In this document: piece after piece, positions 22,161-35,940 of the stretch
How positions within the stretch are numbered: position 1 is the first letter of the stretch
How the letters are laid out: each line of letters begins with the position of its first letter
From: Rotaria sordida
Taxonomy: Eukaryota > Rotifera > Eurotatoria > Philodinida > Philodinidae
Direction: 5' to 3'
DNA: 64,000 nt
Assembly: GCA_905250125.1 (NCBI GenBank)
Contig: CAJNOL010000796.1
Location: forward strand, 37,990-101,989
Translations under genes and position numbers: made by a program
The notes under the pieces: model-generated
Told to the model about the DNA's origin: nothing
What the model saw: only the letters and a program-made list of their open reading frames with translations
The model's database searches: none

Positions 22161-25100
22161 TTAACCGAGATGGTTAACACCTGCTTTTGTATGGTATTTG
22201 AGTTGCTTTATTATTTCTTTGATAATATCTTGACTTTCATTATCTAAAGCTACCAATGAATAAGGACCATTAGGATGTAATCGACGCATTTGAGTGATAG
22301 TCTCACGAGCGGAGATTTCCCTGTTGAGCTTATCCATGGTGGCATGAAGAAAATAAATGGTTGATTTCTTATTGGCGAACTTTCGAATGTATTCATCAGC
22401 AATAGTATTGCTGGACGAAATAGCGAATATGATCGACTTACTATCCTTTACTAGAGAAACTCTAAGAACTCCTTCCATGCCGTTGTATGATGCAGCATTT
22501 TTGGTTGTAGAAAGTGTTAAGTTGTCTTCACTTCCATCCATCTGTTCCATGTCATTTGATAACGTAGTTTCTATTTCTCTTGATGCTGTTTGTCGTTCTA
22601 TCATTTTTTTTTGCACTCGATTAGCTATCTCTGAAATTTTTACACCTTGAAAAATTTCCGCTAGCGAAATAAAAGCACCCCATTCTTGACTGAGCCAATT
22701 GTAGAGTGAAACGGCTGCAAGTGAATCCAGACCAAGCGAGAGCAACGAGCGATCTATATCTATTCGATCAATGCTGGACGCTCCTAGAAGACGCATGACT
22801 GTTTCTCGAATTCGTTCAATAATGACTTCGATTCTGGCTATTGATGATGAACCCGAATCATTTGTTCGTACATTAGAAATACCTTGTTGAGTAGCCTGCT
22901 GCTCAATAAATTGTACCAACTGACGATTAGCCAAGTTAGCTTTATTAGCATGGAGTCGTTTCCAGTCGACAGCAAAAATGACAGGTGATGAGTAGTTTGT
23001 TTGCATGATAAAGAGTCGTTCGACTAATTCGAAGGTAGGTACTGTAGGCAACATTTCTATCCCTTGAGCAATAAGTAAATTATTCAAGATGGCTTGTTGT
23101 CGATGGAACATGCCTGCTCCTTGCACTGCTGGCAAAGCAATCGATAAAGCTGGTAGTTTCAGTTGCTCACGACGATAATGTGCTAGAGCCTCGAAAAATT
23201 CATTTCCTGCATTGTAACTACTTGATCCAGGATCAATCAAATGATTGCGAATTGATGAGAACATGACAAAGAAATGCAAGGATGCACCGATTTGTTGTGA
23301 CGCTTGATGAAGATTCCAACCACCGCGCACTTTAGGTTCCATAACACGAAAGAGTGTCTCTTGGCTAAGATTGGTCAACAATTTATCATCGGATATGACG
23401 GCACTATGTATAATGCCACGCACTGGATGTGATGTTTGATTAAGACGTTTAATCAGTTCATAAACATCGTCAAAATGAGTAACATCTGCTTGAACGACAT
23501 CAATTGAGGTATTATATTTAGCTGCTGTTTCTTTGAGTTGCAACCAATCTTCTAATTGCGGATTATTTTCGACTTTTTCAAACTGTTCAATTGTACGACG
23601 ACTCATTAAAACAATGTGCTTGACACCTCGCTTTTCCACCATCCAACGAGACATAGTAAGTCCCAGTCCACCCAATCCACCCGAAACAAGAATCGTTCCT
23701 CTCTCACATACTACAGACGGAAACATAGATTCTAAAAACAAAAGGATACTAGCAATAACTATTAGATTAACAATTTAATATACCTTCACTTGAGTTTTCA
23801 CTGATCTTCGTGTTCACATCACTTTCTTTAAGTAAAATGGGTTGTTCAGAATTCGTCATACGAACGACCATTTTCCCCATAGATAGGCCAAGACTGCACT
23901 GTGTAAATGCATCAATTATTTCAGACGGCTCAAAAATAGTCAGAGGTTCGAATGGTTTGAATAGGCCTCTTTGAAAATGGCCCAAAACATCGTCAATCAT
24001 TTCATGAATGGTGTGCGGTTCATCAATGGCGTGTAATGCTAGATCAATGACATGAAAATTACAATCTTGTCGCAAATTAAAAATCGGCAGACTTGTTCTC
24101 GCGTACACGTCCCGCTTGCCGAGTTCAATAAAATGACCATGGGGAGCAAGTAGTTTGAATGATTCTTGAAGAAGTGGACCCGAAAGAGAATTAACAATGA
24201 CATTAACACCATTTGGAAAACGAGAACGTATCTCGGTGACAAACGACAAATCACGACTATTGAATACGTGTTCAATCCCATAGTGCTTTCGTAGAAAACA
24301 TCGCTTAGCATCACTACCTGCAGTGGCAATAACCCGAGCACCAACTGCTTGGCAATACTGAATACAAGCTTGACCAGTGGCACCCGTCGCAGCGTGAATG
24401 AGAACGGTCTGACCATGCTTAAGTTTAATACGATGTTTTAAGGAGAGCACTGCTGTTAAAAATGCAGTAGGCAGTGCAGCCAATTGTTCATCCGACAATA
24501 AACATTCGTCGGGCACACGTGAGACAACTGAAGTATCAAGAATAATATGGGAATGGAAGGTACCTGACGACCAAAGGCCAATGACACGATCTCCAATCTT
24601 CAGATCCTTAGAATGAGAAAGAATAACAGTACCCATAAAATCAGTTCCAGGAGTAGTATCACGATCAACCAAAGGTTGATCACAATCTCGTTGACCAAAC
24701 ACTCGTGTATGAGGGTACAGACCACGTATTTTCAAGACATCTCTGAAATTGAGACTAGTGCAGTGAATGCGGACTTGGATTTGACCAGGTAATAGATTGT
24801 TGATTGGTATTAGATCTCTTGTCCAAGCAAGATCAGCTACAAAACGCGATGGTGCAACTTGAAGCCGAAATGGATTCTTGTCAGCGTCGTTTTTAGGTAC
24901 GATTGTTCTTTCCATTTTCGATGATAATTCCTGCTGTTCTTTTGATTGTAACCGATCATAATGCCACTGAAAGCATTGAATACGACTGTCTGCTTCTAGA
25001 GAAAGAACAGCTTCATCAAGATTATCGACTTCTCGTGAGTTCATCATATGCTGTATGAGAATGTCGGAATAAGATGACTCTGTAAATATATCTGCTGTTG

Positions 25101-28100
25101 GTTGTAAGTCAATGAGTTTAATGTGATGACGTGGACATTCGACACTTAAACTACGGGCAAGTCCAATGAGTGGTGCTATTGTAGGAGTGAATTCATTCTT
25201 TCCTTCCATTGGCTGAGAGTTTTGTGTAAGAATAAAAACGTATGGGAATGAGTTATTCTGTCGATAATATTTTTGAATAGATTGCAGAATGTAAATAAGT
25301 TTGTAACATAAATGTTCTATATGCGATCCAAATGTTGTTTCATTGTTATTCTGACCAGGTTGCAATACATCGAGTGGCCAAGCAAATATGATATGCAATT
25401 GTTTATATTGTTTCAACATGATATCAATCGTTGAAGAAATATGATTGGTAGTAACAGTATCTGGTAGAATTTCAATGTTAGAACTTGGTAAATGAGGTAC
25501 AAGTGCATGTGATAGATTGTGTGTACGATCAGCAAATAAGAGCCAGGCTTGATCCTGCCATTCGGAAAGGTGAATGAGAATGGATCTTGCTGTTGATTTA
25601 CGCACAATCATGAGTGAATCTCCAAATGCATTCGCCTTTGCTGATACTACCATCGGTTCAAATCCACCTATTGACTGAAATGCTTGTCTCCATTGATCAA
25701 TAGTCAATATAGCACGACTGTTACTATCACGCCACCAATAAGGAAATAAGCCAAATATAAGATCGAAGTAGGAATGAGTTAATGTTAATTCTACGACGAG
25801 AAGAAGACCGCCTGGCACAAGAAGACGACGAAGAGACTCAAGCGAGTGATCAATATCACTTATTGTTTGAAGTACACTGGCCACAAAGATAATATCATGA
25901 GATTCGTCTACAAAAAATATACATCAATCAGTTGTGCAACTTTTAAAACATAAGTTATTGCGCTCAAAGAGAATATAAATATCAACTACATTTATCAAAA
26001 CACTCAGAAAACTATTTGATCGAAACATGTTTTAGTTCATCTGAAATTAGATAAACAATTTATATAAAAACATTGCATTCGACTAAATCTACGCATTACA
26101 ATTTAAATCAGAATATACTAAGACATCTGTTATAGTAAGAAAAAATCACAAAAAATAATGTTTTACCCGTCGAAATACAGGTAGTTTCAATGTGCAAAAA
26201 TCCGACATGAAACATCATTTAAATTTCTTCTTCCCTTTCTATTGTTGTGAACACGCCAAAATCGTGAATGGGCGAGTTTATTTTGAAAAGACAACAGTGA
26301 AACACTGCTTTTTAAGTTTTATATTTGATCGGGATATATTGTACTCCTTAAACTATGTTTTAAATAGGAATACTATATGAGTTGATTCTGTCAAAGCACG
26401 ATACTCGGAGATGTAATTGATCTTTTGACTTTTATATCATTTCTAAAAAGTTTAGACCCATTGATATACTTTGCAAACACGTTTTTTTAAATTTGTCCAC
26501 AATCTCTAACAGTAGCCTTCATGATGATGCCTTTACATAGATTAAGACAAAAAATTAACGATCTACTGCTCTTTATCAATAAGACCAGGTTCATTTGAAC
26601 AAAACAGTCTATATTTACCTAACAGGATTGAGTTGTCTGATTCAACTTCTATATCATAGACACGATAAGAGATGAAAATTCGTTGATTTCTCTTGTTATC
26701 ATTTGGCAGACAGGACTGAAAAGCTTGTTCGGCCTCTAGTAGAAGTGTTTCTGTTAGATCGACATAAAGCACCTTAACATATGTGTCTGTTTGTTCAGCA
26801 AAATCAGCCAATTGACGAATAATAGGCACTGAAACTGAACTTATACCGACTCCAAATAATAGAATACGTAACGTATTCGGATGAGTGTTCTGCATATGAT
26901 TGATGAGTGCTTGAAAAACACATTGTGTTTTTAAAAATGAAATAATATTCTGCACATCTTCTAGAGCTAACTCAGTTTTCTTGTTTTGTGTAAATAACTC
27001 TTCATGAGCCCGTCCACCAAAGAGTATTTGACCAAGTTTAGATCCGACTGCGTTCATTAGGGTAACGAATGATTTGAGACGAGGAAATCGATTTAAAAGA
27101 TTTTGCTGAATTAGCTGAATCGAATAATTTGTCACTGGCATAGTGGTATTGCCACATTCATCAATTAGTCCATGTTGATGAACAAGTGAAAAAGCAGCTT
27201 CAAATAATTGGATAAAATGAGGTTCATCCTCTCGCACAAGACGACATAATTTGTCTTTAACGATCAGTTGAATATTCTCTAATGAAGCAAGATGTTGTAA
27301 TGCTTGAAGAGCATACATTCCAGCTAATGCATTCAATGGCTCAATTGAATCTGCTAGTTGATTATTGATATTATCATTGTCATTATTCATCATGTCGATC
27401 TCTTGTCTTTCGGTCTCATCCATCAAGGTGTTGGACGATGGTAAAAGATCAACTGTCCTAGTCAGATGATTAAACAGACTTGACCATTTCTTTTGTAGAC
27501 AAAATTCAGATAAAACTGTCTGTACATGATTATCATAATCTCCATTTGGCAGATGAACAATTTCATTTATCTTTTGGAAAATGGTCTTATCCGATAGTGT
27601 CCAACGACCAGGAATGCGTTGCATTTTGAACATTTCAAATACGACGAGTGGTTTTGTATTGGATTCTATCATTTCATCATTACTGTTAAATATAGCAAGA
27701 TCCAAAGTATAAGCTCGCTCTTGCGAAAGACCGGCAAGAAATGAATGATAGGATCCATACGTCATTAATTGAGACAAATGACAAGTATTTCCATAAACAA
27801 TCATCTTGTTAATGGCAACTGGAACGAATGTTTCGATTCCTGGTACAATAGACAAGAATGTATGAAAACAACCGTCAATAATAAGTGGATGTAAATAGTA
27901 TTGTATATCGTTTTGTTCATTATTAGCTGGAGTAACTCGGCCAGTTATATCTGAATTTGTGGTTTTAACTGAAGTTGCTACTCTAAAGTTTGGGCCGTAT
28001 TGATATCCTCTTGTGGATAAATGAGCATAGAGATTAGGAACATCCAGATCATACCAGTTTGCTGTTTCTTCTTTATTGAATCGATAGGCTGACGAGGCAT

Positions 28101-31100
28101 AAATGTTCAAATGAGGACCAATATCAATACGACCTCGTGCATGCAGAGTAAACTGACGCAGAGAATATGCATTCAATGTTTGAAGATCAACGAAAGAATC
28201 AATAAAATCATTACAAGCCATGCCAGAAGATCGTTGACAATCTGGTCCAGCTGCTGACCATGGTCGACTGTAAATCAACCATTCCCGCATTGGCATCACA
28301 ATTTGTATGATAACTTCAGTCAATTCATGTTCGTTAAGAACAAGAGCTTTGATAAATTCAATCTGCTCAAAAGCGATCGGTGGTGGCGCCTCGTCATTAT
28401 TAGCTACTGGCAATAGTTGACGACAGGCGGCTAGTGCCATCTCAAGATATCCACTAGCTGGAAGAAGGATGGCATCCTGTATTTTGTGTTGAGATAAATA
28501 GGCATGTTCAGGTAGATTGAGATTGATCAAACTTTTCCATATTGCCGATGTGTGTTGAGTCCACTGACGAACACCCAGTAATGGATGTAAAGGTAGACGA
28601 TAAGCGAGACGCTCTATTGCAGATTCTTTTGATTCATACCAACAAGGAGTTAAGTTGAATGCATATAAGGGAAAGTTGTCAAATAAATGTTCCACATCTT
28701 TACTTGGTTGAACACATCGAGATGCAAGAAAGTATTTCCAGATATCGGATGAATATGAGAGTTGTGCAATGCTTGTCAACAGTGTTTTCTGCTCGTCTTC
28801 CTTTCGTTTGAGAGTAGACAAAATGAGTGGTTGAAAGGTGGACGTCTTCTCGCAGCATTCATGTATTGATGTGGCCAAAACCGGATGAGGTGATAATTCA
28901 AGAAAAGTATTGACGACTCCATCTTGAATAATTGTCTGAATAGCATCACCAAATCGAACACATTGGCGAATATTTGACCACCAATGATGAGCATCAAGAG
29001 GCGTTTTATCGTCTATTCGACCTCCAGTAACAGGTGAATAAAGTGAAGCTTGTGCACAACGAATATCAAACATTTCTTCTGTATCTTCAAGAGGAAGACC
29101 TCGAATATCGCCAAGTGTTGAAAGCATCTCTTCTCTGACACCAAAGCGATCCATCTGATGCGAATGAAATGCGTTCTCGATCCGTAGTCGAGCTTTGAAC
29201 ACTGTCGGATGTAATGCTGTAAGAATGCCCTCGAGTTCATCGATAATTTTTTCATCACCGCTAAGTGTTACTGAGCGTGGACTATTGACACCGGCAACAG
29301 ATATCAGATGTTCAATTCCTTTGAGCAATGAATCTCGCACTTCTTGTTCATTCATAGCAACAGCCAACATTCGACCACCTTGACGAGTATTTCGATGTTG
29401 AAGACGCGATCGATTATAAACAATACGAACTGCTTCATGCAATGAAACTCGTCCAGAGATAAAAACGGCTGCTTGTTCTCCTGCACTATGAGATACAATT
29501 GCACTGGGAAAGATGTGCCACGAGACGAGAAGTGCTGCAAGCCCTACTTGAACAGCAAATAGAGCCGGTTGTGCGATATTAGTGTCATTAATACGTGATT
29601 CTTTCTCCGTCTTTTCAATCATTTCGTTCAGTAAATTGAATTCGCCACCATTGATTTTTATAAATCCTTCATTGATTCGTTGAATCCATTGGCGAAAAAT
29701 CGGTTCAGATGAATAGAGTTCTCGACCCATGGCCCACCATTGAGGACCCTGACCACTAAAAACAAAACATATGCGAGGGCAATTTGATGAAACACGTTTG
29801 GTGACTAATAGTCCTGGTGTTGATTGTTTTTGCAGAAAAAGATCAAGTTGTTGTTGCAATTGAGCACGATTGGCTGAAACAAAAATGGCCAAGTGCTCAT
29901 GACTAATAGTGCGTTTGAGTAGTAATTGTTGAGAGACGCGTGCAAGAAAAGAATGTTCATCATCTTGAGGTACTATTTGTTTTAACCATTCGTTAAAAGA
30001 TACTACTTGTTTGTAAAGTGAATCACTACTCTTTGCTAAAAGTCAAATATAGTTAAGAGAATATATAATATAGGCAACATACTCGAAAAGATAAAAAGAT
30101 CATGTTGTTGTAGCAGTTCTTCTTCAGCATGACCATTTCCATTGATCGATATCTCTTTTGGATGATACTCTTCGATAATAGCATGAGCATTATTGCCACC
30201 AATACCAAACGAACTAATGCCGATAGCTACTGGATGTTCATTTTCACCGTCAATATTAAGTGGAGGAAATGCAGTCATTGTCTGGACTACATGCATGTTA
30301 AATCGGCCTGCTTCAATTTTTGGATTATAAGCTTTGAAATGCATGTTTGGTGGAATTGCTCTATGTTTCATACACATTATTGTTTTAATAAGAGATGCAA
30401 TACCAGCCGCTCCTTCTGTATGCCCGATATTGCTCTTAATAGATCCAATTAATAATGGAGGATCGAAAGGTGACCGTTCATAGAATTCACCAATAGTGTT
30501 AGCTTCTGTTGGATCACCTACTTGTGTTCCTGTTCCATGCGCTTCAACGTAGAAGATACGATTTCGATCGTACTGTGTTCTAGCATAAATTTCGCCTAGG
30601 AGACGTGCTTGTCCGGCGGCCGCTGGTACTACATAACCGTTTTTACCTTCAGAACCATCATGATTGCTCAAGACATCGTGCAGTATACAGTAAATTTTAT
30701 CACCATCCCGTTCAGCATCGCTTAATCGTTTGAGAAGAACGAGACCTAAGCCTTCACCTAAAACATAACAGACAGTTTAATCTCTGATCTAAAATTCATT
30801 AAAACCCAAACTCTCAATTGAAGAAATATCCATTGAGCAAGACTCCACAGAACTAAATCATATCTAACACTATCAAACTTCCATCTTACTGATCATTTCA
30901 TATAGATCTTTGGTGCTGCGATAGCACTTCAAAACAAATAGAAGTAAAAATTGAAATCGAATATACTTAGCACGTTAATGCTTTAAGAATTTCAAAACCA
31001 GAATTCTCCCCAAAAACAATTTGTAAAATCTGATGACTCATCAATAAAATGAAAGCGTTCGTGTCTGCGTCTGATGCTTGCAATATTGTGAGCTTTTAGT

Positions 31101-33134
31101 GAAATTACCGTCGAGAGCCTCAATGTTCTAGCAAAACTACTTTTTGAATTTTGAGCTAAAGCTCTATTCGATAAAAGCATCAACTAAATGATATTGCCCG
31201 AAACTTTTTCAAACTTTGGATATCCTATTTGAGACAAGAGTTGTTCAAAAAATTAAAATTTAAAATATCTCTGGAAAGGTACTGATATCCTGAAAAATTC
31301 ATTTCTCAGAAAGATGCCATGCGAAAATTCTGAAATGTTAGATGCAAATTAGCCTAGTCAGATCTTTTTGGAGGTAACATTTGAATTTCAAACTCGAAAG
31401 TATGATTTTCACTGGGAAATGACGATGTACAAATAAGAATTGAGACGGCTTCGTTGTTATCCTACAATGCTTCCTATTGTCTATTGTATAATTAACAGTT
31501 GAAGAGTAAAGCTCTGAAACTGAACTTCGATATCTCAGTGAAAGCTGAACAGTCAAAATCTGTTAATACTAGCATTATAGAAGATAAAAGTTTTGTTCAT
31601 AAGTTAAAGATAACGAAAGAAAAAGATAGATTACAATTGACAGAGTTTCTTAAAAATTCAACTTAGTTGCGATAAAAACTACGGTCTTCATTTAAAGGAG
31701 CTTTTAAATATTTTACCTATTATATGACATTTTTGAATGAACAAGTGTCGATGAAATGACAATACAAATAACTCACTAATGAATCGAGATTTATTTTTTC
31801 TACCTTTGAAGATAACAAGAAAAGCGAAAAATAAACTGAAAGGTATCTTTTTTTTTATTCAGGTTGAAGACTTTTATCAGACGTCACTCTCATCAAATTG
31901 AATGCATGATTGAATTTAGGGAAGAAGAAAGCTTCACTGTCATATGATGAATTTTAGAACATTGATACTCGGATATATCAATATATGCTGGAATTGGTAT
32001 GGCAAAATTCTCTTTACCATTTTCCTTTTGCAATTTCTCAAGGAATATAGTAAAGATATTTTCTAGGTAGGAACTATGACAGAAATGTTTAACCTCTAGC
32101 TTTATCGCCGAGAACCAAATTATAGCTTCTCTTTTCGAAACTTATCTAAAATCCAATGGTTTCCTACTCATGGTGTCTGGCAGAAACACTATAGTGCGAT
32201 CTTATGAACAGATTCATGCATTGATCAAGAAATAGTAAGGCTTCTGTGACATCGATAAGTAAAAAGTGAAAAGCACGATGTCAAAAGTTACTAGACTTTT
32301 ACACATCATAATGGAAGAATCTGGAAGACTATTGTGACCAGAAACCTAATACATTTTGGGTTATTTTCCAGTAGTATCATCTATACCTTTCGCATAACCA
32401 TTGGCATCAATACTAAACGCTCGACTTCGTCCATCAGTAGAAGAGGCACCAATCATGGAATAATGGTATATTTGCTCAGGTGTCATAACAGTATTAACAC
32501 TGCCACAAACAGCCATGTCAGCTTCGCCTGTACGCAATCCTTGTACGCCTAGATGAATGGCTTGAAGCCCTGTTGAACAAGCACTATCCAGAGATAGATT
32601 AGATCCATGTAGATCAAAATGGTAGGACAAACGAGCTGATGCATTGTAAAGCAGTATGTGTGGAGCGTGAAAACGTGCTCGATGTTCTGGTTTTAGTCGA
32701 AGTGATCCCATTGCATGATCGTTTGAGAATTGACCAATATGCACCGAAGTACGTGATCCACGCATTTTTTCTAAAGTATAGCCAGCGTCCTCAATCAAAT
32801 GAACAAATTTCATCATGAGAAGGCGATGACCCGGATCAATCGTAACTGCCTCTCCATCTGAGAGATTGAAGTAACTTGCATCAAAGGTGTCAAGCACCGA
32901 TGTTGGCAAAAAATAACCACGTTGTATGAGCTTTCGTTTGAATTCACCATTATCCCGATTGAGCATATCGGCACAATACGACAAGAGATCGGTCCGTTCG
33001 GCAGGTATTTCACTGCCTAGATCACGACTTTCTTCAAGTGCCTGCCACAAATCAGTGGGCGTATGGATGCCACCAGCAAATTCACAAGACATCCCAATGA
33101 TTGCTATAGGTTCAAATGACGTAGCACTAGACAT
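22161..33134 (-). CDS. Highly reducing type I polyketide synthase (KS-AT-DH-MT-ER-KR-ACP)
   Basis: Five exons: 32387-33134, 30083-30757, 26619-30035, 23784-25907, 22161-23731. Total 8,535 nt, 2,844 residues, phases consistent. Domains in order. KS about 9-425: DSACSTG with Cys186, EAHGTGT His323, NIGH His362. AT about 565-870: SHSAGE Ser658; the AFHSH motif near 763-767 suggests malonyl use. DH: QHKIQDAILLP His990 and IDGCFH Asp1194. Methyltransferase-like about 1525-1700. Structural KR about 1720-1930. ER about 1960-2300: HAATGATGQA. KR: SGGLGGLG near 2340, SSSYNAGN Tyr2494. ACP: LGLDSLAA Ser2658. The last ~115 residues resemble a thioesterase without its GxSxG. The methyltransferase SAM loop reads FGVGISS instead of EIGAGTGG, so it may be inactive. 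All other key residues are present, so it should make a reduced chain iteratively. Visibly less AT-rich than the flanks. MSS at 33134 was chosen as start because an upstream in-frame ATG at 33194 adds only a non-family hydrophobic stretch. Confidence 0.93.
25908..26618 (-). other. Long PKS intron within the methyltransferase domain
   Basis: 711 nt with GT-AG borders. It joins YRVYDIE..SILL to DESHDIIFVASVL, which is continuous in class I methyltransferases. No gene inside. Confidence 0.8.
30758..32386 (-). other. Long PKS intron within the ketosynthase domain
   Basis: 1,629 nt with GT-AG borders, joining NGYAKG to EGLGLVLLK. AT-rich, no gene inside. It is more than 30 times longer than the 47- and 52-nt introns of the same gene, so it may hold an old insertion. 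Confidence 0.8.
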
Positions 33135-33194
33135 GATTCTCAAATGCTCTTGATTAGTGTAAATAATAAATAAGCTAAACAAGAAAGTGATCAA

Positions 33195-34760
33195 TAAAGT
33201 ACGTCTTTAGTGCGAATATCTAGAAAAAAGGTTTAAAAAATGTTGAAAATATATCTAACAAAAAAGAAAATGCGAATATTAATAAAAGATCATGTCTTCT
33301 TTTCGGAAATTAAACGTTCATTCAAACATAAATTAGCTCTTCTGCCTAAAAAAGCGAAATATAGAATTACTCTAGCTCTGAAATACTAGTGTTGGTTCTT
33401 ATGTAACCAAGATTTCAAGGTTTTCACTCTTGTTCGAAACATTTTCACCCATAGCAGTAGCCACAACACCAAATGCATGCCTAGGTGAATAAATTACTAT
33501 AACCAAGCTGATTTAATATGATCATAGTGTGGGCTTATGTCAAAGTGGTTCTTCAAAGAACCTCATCGGATAAGTAAGGAAACCTAGCTCCCTCCTAAGA
33601 CGTTCTGAATTCTCTATCAGAGAAAGATAGAATTTTCTCACATATTGTTAAGCCTTTTCAGCCTCCGATAGAGCAGAAAAAGGTGTGCTTGCATCTGGTT
33701 CTAGCTGTTGATGGAGAGATGATCAATACTTATTGGTATCCGCGTGGTTCTCTCGTTTCACAAGTTCCTGGAGTACTGTAGGTACCGATGGTTCTATGAG
33801 TTCCATGAGTTGCTTGGTATCTTGTGTTCCATCATTTCTTTCTTTTGTTAGGTTTCTCGAGTTCTTTGGTTTTCTTTAAGTTCCTTGGTTTTCTTGAGTT
33901 TCGTGAGTTCTTACAGTTCCATAAGTTCTGTGAATTCTTTGGATTTAGTAGGCTCAGTGAGTTCCTTGTACGGCTCAGGCAGTTAGCATAATAATTAGTT
34001 TGTTCATATCTCTATTGACATTAGTGATTTAAAGCGAAGTTGAACTTTCAAGAGTTCTAGGAGTTCAGAACTCACGAAGTCTGGATACATCTCACGTTAA
34101 TAGTCCATGTATGTACGCAAAAAATATCGACTTATTCAACGGAAATGCATTATTTTGCATTCTCCAGTTTTGTTAATATAGTGTCAAACATTTTACAAAG
34201 CTTTTTTTTATCGAAATGTATGCCGTAAAACTCGCTACAAAACGCTACATTTTGTTTAATTAACATTATTATTTTGTTTCACAGGGGTGGAAACAATCTT
34301 TTAGAAATATGTTCATAATTTTCTAGATTGATGTCAATCCTAAATTTTTTCTTATAGAACATTTTAATTCTTCGATTATCATTTCTGTTGCTTGAACACA
34401 ATTTCGCTATATATGTTTATCGTCTTATTAAGAGTTCGTTGGAAGCATGAATTGAAATTATGTTCAAGGACAAGAATTGATGATCGAAGAATGAAAATAT
34501 TGCACAAGAAAAATTTCGGTTTCGGCATAAGTTTAAAAAATCATGATCATATCTCTTAATAATATGTTTCGGCTCCTATGAAACACAATTCACATGTTAA
34601 TTAACCAAAATGTAGAGTATTGTAGACAGTTTTAAGATACATCACTCGATGAAAAAGCTTGAAAAATGTTTTACTGCATATGAACAAAACTCGAAAATAC
34701 AAAGTGACGTAGTGTCACTGAATCATCCAAAACATTAATACATTACTCTGTAAGTAGGTT
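33195..34760. other. Intergenic upstream of PKS, with degenerate short repeats
   Basis: No gene supported. Between about 33760 and 33980 the word GAGTTCC(T/A)TGG and variants (GAGTTTCGTGAGTTC, AAGTTCCTTGG) recur many times, a decayed short tandem repeat. The promoter of the PKS probably lies near 33135-33400 but no element can be named. Confidence 0.5.
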
Positions 34761-34769
34761 ATGTTAGGC

Positions 34770-35940
34770 GTAGATTCGACCTTCTTTTATAACCAATTCG
34801 CTTGGAAAAATGTTGCAATACCACTTTCATATGTTTCAATTACAACTCGACGAACTCTATCAGACGATGAAAAGCGTTCCTCGGTATATCTTATATTAAC
34901 CGAAAAAAACTTAAAGTACCCCTTTTTTCCCTCGTTGGATGAATTCAAACCAATAATAATTTATGGGCCAATTCGCCTAAGAACATGTTGCAACAACACT
35001 ATTCATGCTCCAAGTAGAAAGTGATAAGCTCTATCAAATGGTGAAAGTCGTATCTCTATAGTATATCTCGTTCTCGAGATATCTTTATTCCACCTGTAAC
35101 TATGCTCACCATGATGGCATGCCATAGAAAACTGTTGTTTTTTTCTGACTGATTCGCCCGCGAATATGTTCAAAAAGAAAGTATTCATGATCTAAGTAGA
35201 ACTCAAGCATAGTTCTATTAGATAGTAAAAATCTAAATGAATAGCATGTTCAATTCACGTAGAATTGCTACTTTATCGTCGCAGTTTCGCTAGTTCTACG
35301 GTATTGCTTGGACCGATTCGCCTGAAAATATGTTCCAATAAAAGTACTCATGCTGTAAATAGAATTCAACGAGCTCTATCAGTTGATGAAAATCGTATCT
35401 GAATAGCATCCTTCATTTTCGAGAAATCGTCATTTTACCGGCTCAATTAGTTGTATGGTGTATTGTACCAGTAAAGTGAGGGTTTCCTGAAAACGGCGGA
35501 TGTTATGCAAATATGAATTTTGCCAACTGATAGACTTCGTTGGGTTCTACTTGGGACATGTTCGTAGGTGAATCGGTCCAGAAGATTCCTTGGAATGAGC
35601 AAAATTTCGTCAGTAAAATGACGATTCCATGTGACGAGAGTATGCTATTGATTCATGCTTTTCACTATCTTATAGAGCTCGTTGAATACTACTTGGAACA
35701 TAAATCGTTTCGTTGGAACATGCGCGTAGGCAAATCGACGCAAAAATTAATGTTCGCTTGGACATATCCAATGAGGCACAAAAAACAAGTACTTTAGGCT
35801 TCTCAAGACTAACATAAGATGTATCGAGGAACTATTTTCACCATATGATGGAGCTTGTTGAGTTGTAGTTGGAACATCCGAAAATGGTATTGCAACATTT
35901 CCCTAGGCGAATTGGCCCTAGAAATATCGAATCTGGCCAT
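34770..35940. repeat. ~175-bp repeat that reverses strand near 35490
   Basis: Four diverged units carry CC(A/G)ATTCGCCTG..AAATATGTT, then CTCTATCA..TGGTGAAA(G/A)TCGTATCT, on the plus strand near 34793, 34969, 35150 and 35322. The reverse complement of the same motifs then recurs near 35566, 35735 and 35912. Spacing is about 170-180 bp in both halves, so the array is two head-to-head blocks. No conserved reading frame. Confidence 0.7.

Noticed and set aside
22357-22650. Plus-strand frames opposite the PKS exons
   Set aside because: Shadow frames of a strongly supported minus-strand gene.
33135-33194. N-terminal extension of the PKS by 20 hydrophobic residues from the ATG at 33194
   Set aside because: KS proteins start close to the FEPIAIIGMSC block; the extension does not resemble a family N-terminus, so the ATG at 33134 was preferred.
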